From assembly GCA_029448655.1 (NCBI GenBank), contig JACCLO010000006.1:1612001-1676000 (forward strand): a stretch of 64,000 bases of DNA, read 5' to 3'. The stretch is from Wolfiporia cocos (taxonomy: Eukaryota; Basidiomycota; Agaricomycetes; Polyporales; Phaeolaceae). Within the stretch, counting starts at the first letter, position 1. Each line of letters begins with the position of its first letter. The position numbers were made by a program, and so were the translations under genes. Below, piece by piece: positions 25,002 to 35,909 of the stretch. The notes below the pieces were generated by a model. It was given only the letters and a program-made list of their open reading frames with translations. It was not told the DNA's origin and ran no database searches.

Positions 25002-25883
25002 TGTGGGCACTAGAGAGGGCCGGGGCAGCAGCCGACATGATACTGCCTAAGACCGCATGGCGGGAAATGGCGCGCAGGGATCTTCCGGGGAACGTGGCGC
25101 TGTTGTGGGAATACGTAAGGTTCGGTACGAGCGCGTCAAGGAGACCCGGTCGTGAGGCTGTCGCGTTCCTCGCCGATAAAGTTTCACAGCCTGACCGTTT
25201 GCCCTGTCATATGTCAGGTAGCAGAAAAATCAGAGCCTCCTGTGCATTGGCGTACAGAGCAGGGGTCGGCCAGTCGCAGGCAGCCAGGCAGTTTTCGGAA
25301 CACTGTCAACCTGGCACAAAGCTCGGCGCGGGTTACCAAGCATGCCTTAATCGGCAGGCTGGGCACAGCTAGCAGCGCCTGCGGCTGTACTCATTGTTCC
25401 AATCCAAGTATATTGCGCGCGAAGGTCGAGGCATAAGCGATGCAGGAGAACGCCGTGCACACTGCACATGCATGTCGGATGGCTGTGAGAAGGCGAGCGC
25501 GAGAGTGACAAGCGACGCGTGACAGTTCGGATCACGAGGACGTGACTCGCCGTTCGCCGTCCGTACGCTGAGTCTGACCTCCGCCGCTGAGTGTCTGACC
25601 TCTGCCGCTGAGTGTCTGACCTCTGCCGCTGAGTCTGACTTCCGGCATCAATGCATGTGCACTAGTGGTCAGCGACATTTCATCAATAGATGGCTACTGT
25701 CCATTGATGCTATATTGCAGCTGCAGCGACAAACTGTATAACAAAGAATGCTCAAAGACCAAATGAAGTCAAGAAACTTGCCAGATATATAGTTAGAATC
25801 AAGCTGCTCCGCTCTGGGTATAGTACAAGTACATCTATAGTCCTACATTAAACGAGTGTCCGGATGTCCATGTCAACACTGCT
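25002..25883. promoter_or_regulatory. Intergenic region between helicase copies C and B, with duplicated flank
   Basis: About 880 bases. The part at ~25.1-25.55 kb matches, in patches and in the same order, the region upstream of copy C (28.7-29.2 kb): gcgtcaaggag, cctgtcatatgtcag (cctgtgatatgtcag in C), and cgacgcgtgac followed by gatcacg and acgtgac. The copy B promoter is therefore probably a duplicate of the copy C promoter. It also holds the short tandem repeat listed separately and the 3' flank of copy C. Confidence 0.6.
25567..25645. repeat. Short tandem repeat, four units of 19-21 bases
   Basis: Consecutive copies of gctgagtgtctgacctctgcc and a two-base-shorter variant lie head to tail without spacers, between helicase copies B and C. 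It is a minisatellite, not a CRISPR array. Confidence 0.85.
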
Positions 25884-28631
25884 CTATAAATTTCCCGCCA
25901 AAATGTCCTTAACCGAGATCCAGCTGCTCTGTCCCCACTCTGCAGCGAGTTTGCCGATCAGAGTCTTCGGTGCTTTCTGCTCCAAGAACGCACGGCTGGT
26001 ACAAATTATCATGCTTTGTTTGCAACGCGAAAGCATGACATTCGTCCGGCGCAGGTTGGTGAGGAAACCGACCTTCTCCGAGCGCACGACGGATATAATG
26101 ATATGGTCGTCCTCGCTGCCTATCGGCCGGAGACAGGTCTCGTGAGCAGCATAATAATGAAGCTTGCGGGACAGTACTTGCCTTGGAAGGAGTCCACGTT
26201 GAAGCACTTGTCCTCCCATGGTATCTCTGAGGACTTCAGTTTCTTCTCTAGCAAATTGCGCTGCGCATCATATGGCGTGATTATGCGGTAAACCTTTCCC
26301 TGAGCATGCAGTTTCTTCGCAATCACAATCACCACGTTTGCTTCGACATCATTCTGTGAGACAGCTCAGCTTCGCCCCGCGTTACAACAGTGATCCACTC
26401 ACCACCCAACTACCTGACGCCTTCTGTTCTTTCCCATTGCCGACGTCAACCAAGCGGCAAGAAAGTGGAGACGTCACAGAATGACTTGACTTCAGTCTGC
26501 CATCGTAGATGTGTCGTGATATGAACTCTCCAATAGGTGCAGGCATCCGGTCTAGGGGCGTGATTAATACAAAGAAATGAGATATTGGCGGGGGGGAACA
26601 TACACTGGGTATCCAAAAACACGGACGACTTGCGGAGGTGCTTGAGCTCGAAGACGCTGTTGAGGGTACCGATATCATCTTGCCCGTAGGGCGCCACTGC
26701 ATCACGGGAGAAGGCTCAGAATACATGGAGGCGTTCGTATGTGTGACACGACATACACTGCTTGTCGTCCCCGATGAATGCGATCCTTCGTATCGTGTGA
26801 CCGAAGTTGCAAAGAAGTGGGAGATAGCTGCCGAGCTCAATCTGACTAGCTTCGTCTACGATGACGGTGGTGATAGGAACGAGCCGCATGAAGCCTACTT
26901 TCGCGACGCGAAAGTTCGAAACCATGCCAAGCGTACACAGGATCACCTTTGAGTCGAGCAAAAGTCGATCCGTACCGGCCAGATCATCGTCGAACTCGTC
27001 CGATCGTATGACGTTGCTTTCAATTTTGCTATAGAGATGCTCATGCCTAGAGAATGGGCAAGTTATAATAGTGAACCTTCAGACCCCCTGGTTTGCTTAC
27101 CATTCATAATGGAATTCCTCCGATACGAGCAACTTAAAATTCAAAAATCCCACCCTAGCCAGCTTCTCCGCGATGTTCTTCACAGCGACATTCGAGTGGG
27201 CAACAAGCCAGATGCCTTCCTTGTCTGTGAGGGTAGGCGCCAGAGCCATGACAACAGCCGCAATAACCGTGGTCTTCCCAGTGCCGGGAGGACCATGAAC
27301 GAGACTGACATCGTTCGACAGAATATTTCGCGCCGCCTTGAGTTGGGACTGGTTGAGTGGGAAGGGAACAGTAATCGCAGCGGCACAGGGCGGATTGACC
27401 GAGGCAACGGGCGAAGCCAGGTCTGCGGAAGAGGGAACGAAGATCTTCCGCGCGATTGCATACTTGGGCAGGGACACCTTACGCTGCAGTACGTGCAGCG
27501 AGACAAGCGTACGCTGCTCCTCTGCGGGCGTTGGTGCATCCTTGCCGACAGTGTAAATGCTGCGGATTTTGGAAGTCGCTGAAACTGCTGCATCGATTGT
27601 GACTTGGGCAGATTTGCCATGCGCACGCACGACGCGTCCACATGCGCTTGAGTTCGGACGATCTTTGTCTTTAAACTCGACGACAAGCTGCTGATCCTGT
27701 GAGTTTATATCAGACGTTGATCGTGAGCAGGAAGCTCGGTTAAAAATATACATACACGGAAACGATTTCTCCGCATCCGGGTTTTGAATCGGGTCATATC
27801 AACGTTGAGCACGTCCGACTCGAAGCTAAACTGTGCGGCCACATCGTTCTTGACCTTCTTTGGTTTGAGCGCGTCAAGCCGTTCTGCATCTCGGATGAAC
27901 TTGCAAATCGCGTTCAGATCCTACAGTCCGACAACATGCGTCAATGTGCACCAATTCACGCGTAATGATTATCATACCTGCTCACTAATGGCGGGCGTAT
28001 CGATTGTTCGCGCAGACTTGTGATATCTTTCTAGTTTGGGGTTGGAGGCCGTTTGACATGAGGCCCATGCGCGCAGACAAACGTTCTGCATTGTGGCAGC
28101 ATCGAATGCTTCGCCCCGAAATGCATCAAGCACCTTCTCCTTGTACAACTTGTCCGCCCCGCCCAATATCTCCAGCAAGGTGTCCGGGGATGGACGCGGC
28201 TTGTGAGACAGGGATTGCAGGTCAATTGCCTTAGTTATCGCAAGCGCGCGATCCAAATGCAGAGCGGCGGCGATACCATGCATGTCGAAGGCGAGCTTGC
28301 GATAGTCGGGGTGCACAAGAATCGCTTGCAGTATGGTTCGCCCTGAAGGAGACGTCTTATCCGCCTTCTTCTTGTCCTTGCTCTTGGTTGAGGGTGCGGC
28401 CATACGTATGTAGAGACAGTTCGTCGGGGTCGAAACCGCTAGGTAGGTTAGAACACCCTTGGGACCGTGGCTCGAGGCGATACCGAGAGCACCCTTGGTG
28501 GCCGTCTGTAGAATGGACGCCACACAATCTGCGGTCAGCTCCGACTCATTGAGGGAAGTGACAACGAAAGGATCATATTGGGCTCTGAAGAGGGATTGTG
28601 AAATGAGGACGCGGTTGTTCTGCTTCGCCAT
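25884..28631 (-). CDS. UPF1-like SF1 helicase, array copy C
   Basis: Eight exons: 28631-27978, 27920-27756, 27696-27101, 27046-26757, 26696-26604, 26551-26403, 26353-26182, 26119-25884; 784 residues, starting MAKQNNRVLISQSLF. The N-terminal domain has GALGIASSHGPKGVL and KLAFDMHGIAAALHLD, ending AIDLQS. Helicase motifs: GPPGTGKTT, IVDEASQIELGSYLP, FIGDDKQLAPYGQDD, YRMPAPIGEFIS, IITPYDAQRNLLEK, NVDSFQG, EDDHIIISVVRS and RRTNVMLSRCKQSM. The seventh intron (26181-26120) begins with GC, not GT (CAAG/GCAAGT), and no GT alternative keeps the frame; the same intron in copies A and B starts with GT. The intact frame and conserved exon lengths argue for a functional gene. It is divergent from PAM18, 590 bases away. 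Confidence 0.87.
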
Positions 28632-29221
28632 TGCGGAGGAAGGAAGGAGAGTTAGGCTTCAGCAGAGCCTGAGCAGAAAGCTGCTTATAACTGCATCACG
28701 GGCGGGCAGAAATAAGTGTGGCGCTGTTTTGCGAATAAAGTTCGTACAGGTGCGTCAAGGAGGCCGCGTAAAAAGGCATCGTATTCACCGCCAATACATG
28801 CCGAATTGTCCTGTGATATGTCAGTCACAAAGGGAATATCAGAATGTCCTGCGCGTCAACGTATCGAAGAGGCAGGTTGGCCTATCAGGCCTTCACGGCT
28901 GTCCCAAGAATCCGAACGCATGCACCCACAAACATGGCACAGACGCCGACGAGGCACTGGGCATGCCTCGATTGGCATTTATTGGCACGTTGTACGCAGC
29001 AAGTACAGCCTACGCTTGTCCTCATTGCTCAGAAACAGTGCCATTGTGCAGAAAATCGAGACGGAAGCGATGCGGTGTCACGGGGATGGCGGTGAGGAGA
29101 CAAGCGCCTCGCGCGCGAGAGCGACGCGTGACGATCACGGGTACGTGACCCGCCACTGCGACCGCGTTCGCCGAGCACCGCTCAGCATCCAGTCCTTCTT
29201 ACCACCTATCTCTCACGACAG
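28632..29221. promoter_or_regulatory. Shared upstream region of helicase copy C and PAM18
   Basis: 590 bases between divergent start codons. The half nearer the helicase recurs upstream of copy B, so it probably carries the helicase promoter. The PAM18 promoter must lie in the distal part. No TATA box was identified. Confidence 0.5.
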
Positions 29222-29600
29222 ATGGCTACACCACTGCTCATTGGTATTGGTGCTATCGCAGCCGCGGTTGCAGGCCGTCAATTCCTGCGCAGGACAGCGA
29301 AAGGCGCTGCGGACCAGTGGGTGCAGGGTGGATTCAAGGCCAAGATGGACCGCAAGGAGGCTATCGCAATCTTGGGTCTGAAGTGAGTGCTTGCCCTCGC
29401 GAACTGTGTCTCACGCACTCGTCGCATGGTTGCTGATGTGGTATTATGACAGGGACAACCCACAGCTGAAAACTAGGCTCAAGGATGCACACCGTCATAT
29501 CATGCTCGCCAACCACCCAGACCGTGGCGGTTCACCATACCTAGCAAGTAAAATCAACGAGGCGAAGGATCTGCTTGAGAAGTTGGAGAAAAGGTCATGA
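29222..29600 (+). CDS. PAM18: Mitochondrial import motor J-protein PAM18/TIM14
   Basis: J-protein of the presequence translocase motor; stimulates mitochondrial Hsp70 at the TIM23 channel. Exons 29222-29382 and 29453-29600; 102 residues. A single N-terminal membrane anchor ([18 protein letters not shown]) is followed by a short spacer and a compact J domain starting [13 protein letters not shown], with the HPD triplet at 75-77 ([18 protein letters not shown]). Length and order match fungal Tim14, which lacks a long intermembrane-space extension in this type. The single intron lies in the J domain, as is common. Confidence 0.93.
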
Positions 29601-29866
29601 CAGGATGTTCGGCAAGTCCCTGCACATCTGCTCACTGACCGCTCACTGACGAAGAACTCAGTCACTATGCTTTTCGATGTACTCTCGCGCCGCTTGTTGT
29701 ATCACATACCCCTATAATACTAGCCCAATTCACTTACTTCCAACGCCGTGCCTTCAACTTCGCCGTTCACTAGTCCACGGCCGTCCGCATCTGATGGGTC
29801 CACGGAGGTCCAAAGATGCAAGTCCGCGATGCTGACTAAGCAGCCCTCTGTTTTCACGTTGCTGCC

Positions 29867-30872
29867 ATGTCTGACTCCACCGATCTACCACCGTCGAGAC
29901 TCGGTACGAAAGAACAGTAAGTTGATCTTCCCGTGCTCTCTCTGCGTGGAAAATACTCCTCTCTGGTAGCTGGGACGCCGTCTACTCAACGGAATACACG
30001 AACTTCGAGGAGATCGGCGATGAGGGCGAGATCTGGTGAGCTGCTTCATCACTACCATCCCTGATTGCCCCGAATTTCGCGCAACGTGACCAGGTTCGGC
30101 GAAGACAGCGTGGAGAAGATGGTAGACTGGGCGCTGGAGAACATCTCACCGAGCGCTGACTCCATGCCGTACATCCTCGAGGTTGGCGCGGGGAACGGCA
30201 ATCTACTCTTAGCGCTGCACGAGGCAGGGTACGCGCCCGATCGGATGTGTGGCGTTGACTACAGCGCGGACGCGGTCAGGCTCGCTAAGGCGATTGCAGA
30301 CTCCCGCGGCGCTACGGGCGAGGACGAAGAAGACCGGGAGGAGCAGGCCGAAGGCGAGAAGGGGGTTGGTCCGGAGGCAATCACGTTCGCGGAGTGCGAC
30401 TTCTTGGCAGAGGACGTCTCCCCGCTGTCGACGATGCCTTCAATCGAGGGCGAGAAGGTCGCTTTGTGGAATTTCGTACTCGACAAGGGCACGTTCGACG
30501 CGATGGCGCTTGCGGGAAGGGACGAGAATGGCAGATCGCTTGCGGATAACTACCCAACACGGGTGGGGAGAGTAGTCAAGCCCGGCGGATACTTCCTCAT
30601 TACCTGTGCGTGCTGAAGGGACGCGCATGTCGTCACACGACTGATATTCGATGCTGATACCCAGCTTGTAATTTCACGGAGGAAGAACTCAAGGCCAAAT
30701 TCACTACGAAGCAGACTGGGCTCATATATCAGTATGTGTGCCATTTACTTGTCCCTCCAACTGCCCTCTCACACGTAGCTCTGTCAGTTCACGCATACCA
30801 TGGCCCACCTTCTCCTTCGGCGGCAAAAGCGGGAACGTCTACTCCAGCGTAGCATTCCAGAAGCCCATATAG
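29867..30872 (+). CDS. EFM4: Protein-lysine N-methyltransferase EFM4 (eEF1A)
   Basis: Seven-beta-strand SAM-dependent methyltransferase that in yeast methylates Lys316 of eEF1A. Exons 29867-29916, 29970-30035, 30094-30605, 30665-30731, 30788-30872; 259 residues. LGTKEHWDAVYSTEYTNF is the family N-terminus, EIWFGEDSVEKMVDW follows, SAM motif I is EVGAGNGN (68-75), and DKGTFDAM in the post-I/motif IV region is typical. SCNFTEEEL and PTFSFGGKSGN near the C-terminus match EFM4 proteins. A charged insert (~105-120, GEDEEDREEQAEGEK) is a local expansion. Same strand as PAM18, about 270 bases downstream, with its own promoter. Confidence 0.9.
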
Positions 30873-30930
30873 ATTGATCACGAGAAATGAACAAGCAGGA
30901 AACTCTCATAGGGAGCGATCGCGATCGCGA

Positions 30931-33900
30931 CTACAATCCAGAGACTACATCCACCCCAGTCCGCAGCGTGTCCCTCGCTACCAAGCTAGCCCACTTGAGG
31001 AACGCGCGTTCCTCGCCCCTGAACGCCTCGCCGAGGAAATACACCAGCCCTATCGCAAGCTCCTGCAATCGGGTCGCCTTCATGAAGATCTCCTCTAATG
31101 CACCTTTGTTTCGTGTAGATGGCAGGTCCTTCGGGTCCGCGCTAAGCAGAGGAGTCGATGCTTGTGAGCTAACAAATAGCTGCGTGAAGAGCTCCTTGAG
31201 GAACGTCTGTGATTGCGGTTTAAGAATGGTGAAGTCCACAGGCTGGGAAACATGTCAGCTTCAGCGCTGTCGCTAAGGAGTTGACATCCGCACCTTCAGA
31301 ATTGCTAATGTACAGCAGTCTTTCGCGATCCACCACCCGAACGCTTTTGCGACGTTCTTCATCCTCGTGGAGGAGATATGCTTCATGTCGAAGCCACCGT
31401 CCTCACCGAGGTTCTTGATGACCTCCGCGCCGCCGACGTTCGTCTCTCCCAGATCACGCAGGAAGTCCCAGAGGCAGAACTGCAGCGTGATCCTATGCGA
31501 GTGAGACGTCCTGCATAGATGTTGCCCGACGAGCGTATAGTAGGGATTGTATGACTTTTCCTGTAAAACTTAATGAGTGCTGGCCCAGGTATGAGAATCG
31601 TGCGCAAGGTTCGTACGTTGCCACAGCAGTGAAGGATAACCCGTATGATCTCACGTTGCTGAACGTCCGTCAACTTCAGCTGCGACAGTCGCTCGCACGC
31701 GTCCACATAGTCCTACCCATCGTTAGCCTACGCCTTGAGGTCAGGAATGCTTCCTAGACTGCGCACCTCGCTACTCATGAGCACAACGAAGATGCCCCTC
31801 CGGATCTCCGTGTTCATCCCCTGCTTCCTCGCCAGCTTGAGCAGAGCATTCTCGCTTAACACGTCCGGCTCGGCCTTCTCGGCTGCTTCGCGCTTGCTCT
31901 CCTGGTGTTCAACGAGCGGGTCGCCGCCCCACGCTGCGCCGACGAGCCACCACTTGCCCTTGCTCTCGGCGGAGTGGAGGTCCTCCAGAGTAACCCGCAG
32001 TGGCTCGTGTGCAAGAACTATGGAACTATAAGTTGACTTTCATTTTGGTCCAGGCGTGAGACATACCGTGTCGTTTTTTACTGAGCCCCGCAAGGAACTT
32101 CTTGAGACGCTCCACAGTGTCGCCTCCAGGCGTAGCGCCAGCGTTACGCTTCACCTTATTGTTCTTCAGGTTTGTGAGCGTTTCCACCATGAAGCGTGTG
32201 CGCGAGCTTTATTCTGTCAGTCGTGCGGTCAACAGAACTTGTCAGACTCGGTATACCTCAGTGCATTAGCCTGGCTAGGCAACTTAGATTGAACAGCCTG
32301 GATAATGCTCTTCAACGCTGTTGGGTCATCCTGCCGCAGTTGTGTCCCAGAATCTGAGAATCATTGGTATCAGTGCTCCTTCTAAATGAACCACAGCGCT
32401 TACTTCTTGCGATCTTGAGCAATAGCTCGACCTTGAACTCTGTAAGCTCCCCATCAAGGAGCCCGCGGATGATGTCGTACATGAGCACACATGAGATAAC
32501 CTGGAAGTTATACAGCTCCGAGAGGAGCACCGTGAGGTTTGAGCACTCCTTGCCGAGCGTGTCGCCGTCAGCCTGCCCCTCTACCGGCGTCGCCGAAATC
32601 TGCGCATTCTGCAAGTCGGCAAAATGCCGCTCGTAGGACGCAACAACGTGTTGGACAAAGTATGCGGCTGAGGTGGAGTATGAAAAGGCAGAGGACGGTT
32701 TGAGACGAGGGAAAACGAACCGAACTCAACGCCGATGAGTTTGTGCAAGGCGCCGACGAAGGTCGCGTGCAGTGCGACATACGAGTCAAGGAGGATTGAG
32801 TGAGCTGAGATGCCGTCGACGATTAGTGTGGTCAATGTAGAAGTGACATCTAACAAAGCAATTCGTCAGTCAGATTGTGTGTGTGTGTAGATAGAACTTA
32901 CCGTGTCGCCGATGATTCCGATAGATTTCCTCTACGCCATCAATGATGGAAGCGATATTTTGCTCACTCATACTATTAAAGAATCAACATCAGAGCAATC
33001 CCAAGCTGAGATTAATAGATCTCTCACCGGTTCAGAAGACCCTTCAGTTGCCGTATCAGCTTCATTTGTGCCTCGGAGTCTCCTGGTTTGTCCTCCGCCC
33101 CACGGTTCCGTAGATGTGGCGGAACATAGCGTGTGGCTTTAAAAAAAACTCAAAGACGTGTATATGAGAGTCATAAATGGTCTCACATGGTGCAGAGGGT
33201 GCAGTAGAAGCAGTAGAAGGTGCAGTAGAAGGTGCAACCGCAGTGTCGACCTTTTCTTCTGGTGTGGGTGGAGGATAATCATCGGATGCGGTATCTGCAG
33301 AGTCGGCGAATCCATGCCACTCTTCGTCGCTCTCACGGGACTCCTCGTCTGCCGAGTCTTCTCCTCCTCCTGAAACACTGTCCTTTTCGTCGAATTCGTC
33401 GGAGATATCCTCCTCATCTTCGCTGATCTCAGATGGCTCCTTAGCGCTAATCGCTGCAGAGGACTTCGGACACCAAATGAGCTGATAGTGCAGATCCTAG
33501 CACGCGTGACTTGCCTTCGAACGAGAGAACACGGACGCTTCTACTGAGTCAAGATCACGCAGTAGATCTGACGGCTTAAGAATGAGCTAAGCCCGCTCAC
33601 CACATCGACCAAGAGACGTACCGTCCAGCCCGTCGTCCTCTCCCTTGCCATACTTCGTCGTCCGCGTACTTCCTTTCCGCCAGCCAAGCTTAGCCTCTAG
33701 ATACTCAATATATGCATCCTCTTCCTCCTCTCTCCTGGAGCGTGGCGGGACAGTAGCAACAGAGGATGCCGAGACCTTGCGCAGTTTTGAAGCTGCCTGC
33801 GTCCGCTCGGTCAAGTCCTGGAGGGCAGACTTCTTCGGCTTCTGTGAGGGTGGATTTTCCTTCCCTTCCTTCTGTTTATCCTTCCTGCTGACGGCCTGGG

Positions 33901-34260
33901 GAGGCTTTGGTGCAGGCACGGAGTGGTCAGACTTCGCTACCTTCGCCTTCTTCCGCTGGGGCGACTCGGGGTGCTCCTGTTCGGCATGGCGTTTATTGTT
34001 CTGCTTGTGCGCATGCGCATGAGCATGAGTAGACGCTGAATGCTGCGCCCTCTGCTGCTTGCGCTGGTTCCGTTCCTGTTTCCGGGCCTCCTTGCGTGAA
34101 AGCTGACGGTGCCCAGGTTTGCGTCTGCGTTTGTGACCGCTGCCTGGTAGTATATGCAGTCAGTCGTCAGATAGAGCATTAGCTCGTTGAACATACCGTC
34201 TTGGTTTGCTAGCTCATCGAGCAGCGACTTTGGCAGCGATGGACCAGCGCGAGTGGACAT
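30931..34260 (-). CDS. SGD1: Nucleolar MIF4G/MA3 protein SGD1 (NOM1)
   Basis: Nucleolar protein for 18S rRNA/40S biogenesis with a MIF4G and an MA3 domain. Fourteen exons: 34260-34197, 34143-33622, 33567-33511, 33453-33187, 33136-33028, 32972-32902, 32849-32721, 32667-32404, 32353-32257, 32206-32067, 32017-31767, 31712-31617, 31560-31294, 31242-30931; 881 residues. N-terminus LPKSLLDEL, then a basic region and EDAYIEYLEAKLGW. An acidic Ser/Thr-Ala repeat precedes YVPPHLRNRG, and the MIF4G domain covers LIRQLKGLLNR to RTRFMVETLTNLKNNKVKR. MA3 starts at LRRGIFVVLMSSEDY-like RRGIFVVLMSSEDYV and ends near KSYNPYYTLVGQHLC and KNVAKAFGWWIAKDC. One junction is weak: exon 3 ends at AA/GTCACG. Divergent from RNH201. 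Confidence 0.9.
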
Positions 34261-34666
34261 GGAATTTCAGAGCGCAAGCATCTGATTGGTTCCCGAGATC
34301 AGCATATTATTTGGCCATGTTGTCCAACGCCCTCAATCAGTTACCTCTTTTGGATGAGCAGTGCATCACAATATCTGTAACTCGTCCTAATTGCGGGGAG
34401 ACGGCCAGAGATGACAAAATGGATTTTAGGAAGCTAGGGGATATATTGTATGATCTTCCATCGTCTGTTGTCCGACAAGAAGCCGCAAGTTTATGAATTC
34501 CATTCAGCCACAGGCGCGTTGCGCACAAACAGGAGACAATAACGCGAGGCGGCGTGACCGCGACGCGTGTAGGCTTCTTCCCTTTCGAGTCAACGACACT
34601 CAGTGCTTCCATAACCTGGTCCTTCAGTCCAACCTGGCGCTTGTTACAAGCAAGTACTTCCCTACT
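34261..34666. promoter_or_regulatory. Shared upstream region of SGD1 and RNH201
   Basis: 406 bases between divergent starts. An open frame continues upstream of the RNH201 ATG (from 34493) but lacks family-like sequence. No clear promoter element identified. Confidence 0.45.
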
Positions 34667-35909
34667 ATGTCTATGGAAACCTCAGAACCCGAAGCAATCG
34701 CTGGCCCCTCTACCGGAAATCCCGGAATCCCATCCATCGAGGATCCATCGTCCCCATTAACCGCATCGTACACGTATCACTCACCGATCCCGACGGCTCC
34801 TGGTCCGTACATACTCGGTGTGGATGAGGCCGGACGAGGGCCTGTACTGGGGCCGCTGGTGTACGGCGTTGCCTACTGCCCTGCTGCGTACCAGGATGAT
34901 CTGGAACAACTAGGATTTGCTGGTGTGTTAATTGTTAACATGCTCTCCGAGCGCTACTGAATACGCTGCAAAGATTCGAAGACATTAACAGCAAGCACAC
35001 GGTCGACGTTACTAGGGACTTTGTGCTCAGATCCAAAAAACCTCGCGTGGTCTGTGCGGGTTTTGAGGTAGGGTCCGGCCTCAGGCCATCATCTGCACTG
35101 ATTCTCAACACTTTTCATAGTCCACAGGCCATCTCAAGTGGCATGCTCAAGCGTCCGCCAATCAATCTCAATCGACAGTCTGAACAGGCTACCATCCTGC
35201 TCATTAGAGAAGTGCTTGAACAGGGCATCCAGCTATCTGAGGTACATGCGTCTGACGTTGACCAGATTGTTAAATAACATATACGAGCAGGTGTATGTCG
35301 ATGCCCTAGGCCCCACGAAAACATACGAAGCATACCTCTCGTCGCAGTTCCCCGACATCAACTTCACAGTGACCGCCAAGGCAGATTCGAAGTTCAAGAT
35401 AGTCGGCGCAGCGAGTGTCGCTGCGAAGGTGACTCGCGATGCGTGGGTCGAGGGCTGGATATTTGAGGAGCACAGCTCCTCTGAGGGCGCAGGGGATCCG
35501 CAGGCCGTGAGGGTCGAGGCGAAGGCGTTATGGAAAGAGGAGCTGGGGAGTGGATACCCATCAGGTGAGATACGAGGGTGGTCCTCCCTTGCACGCATGG
35601 TGACCGACTCTCGTTGCTAGATCCGAAGACGCAAGCATGGATCAAAGATTCACTTGAGCCTACATTCGGCTTCCCTTCGCTCGCCCGCTTCTCCTGGACC
35701 ACGATTAAACTCGCCATGGAGAAGCATGGACACGCCGTGCAATGGTTCGTGATACATTGTTCCAAGTTACTGGTATACTAAGTGGGGACCACAGGATCGA
35801 TGACGGCCAAGCGTCGCTAGTGAAAGCATTTGAAAGCGGGGTTGGGCTGGACAAGGGCCGCTCTGCCGTCGCGAAAGACTTGTGTCTCAAGAGCGTTAGT
35901 ACGCTGTAG
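34667..35909 (+). CDS. RNH201: Ribonuclease H2 catalytic subunit A
   Basis: Catalytic subunit of RNase H2, which removes ribonucleotides and RNA from RNA:DNA hybrids. Exons 34667-34922, 34974-35067, 35121-35241, 35291-35564, 35621-35744, 35795-35909; 327 residues. Active-site motif [11 protein letters not shown] (53-63) gives the first Asp-Glu pair; DSKTLTAS follows; the third acidic residue is in [13 protein letters not shown] (~161). Then come [20 protein letters not shown] and, near the C-terminus, FPSLARFSW with AWIKD before it, all typical of eukaryotic RNase H2A. A proline/serine-rich N-terminal extension of ~45 residues precedes the domain. The start is the first ATG of ATGTCTATGGAA. 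Confidence 0.92.

Noticed and set aside
25567..25645. CRISPR-like array
   Set aside because: Repeat units abut without spacers, and the genome is eukaryotic.
19307..28631. Helicase array as Helitron or other transposon relics
   Set aside because: Motifs are SF1B UPF1-type, not PIF1-type. There is no HUH Rep domain and no terminal repeats, and introns are conserved.
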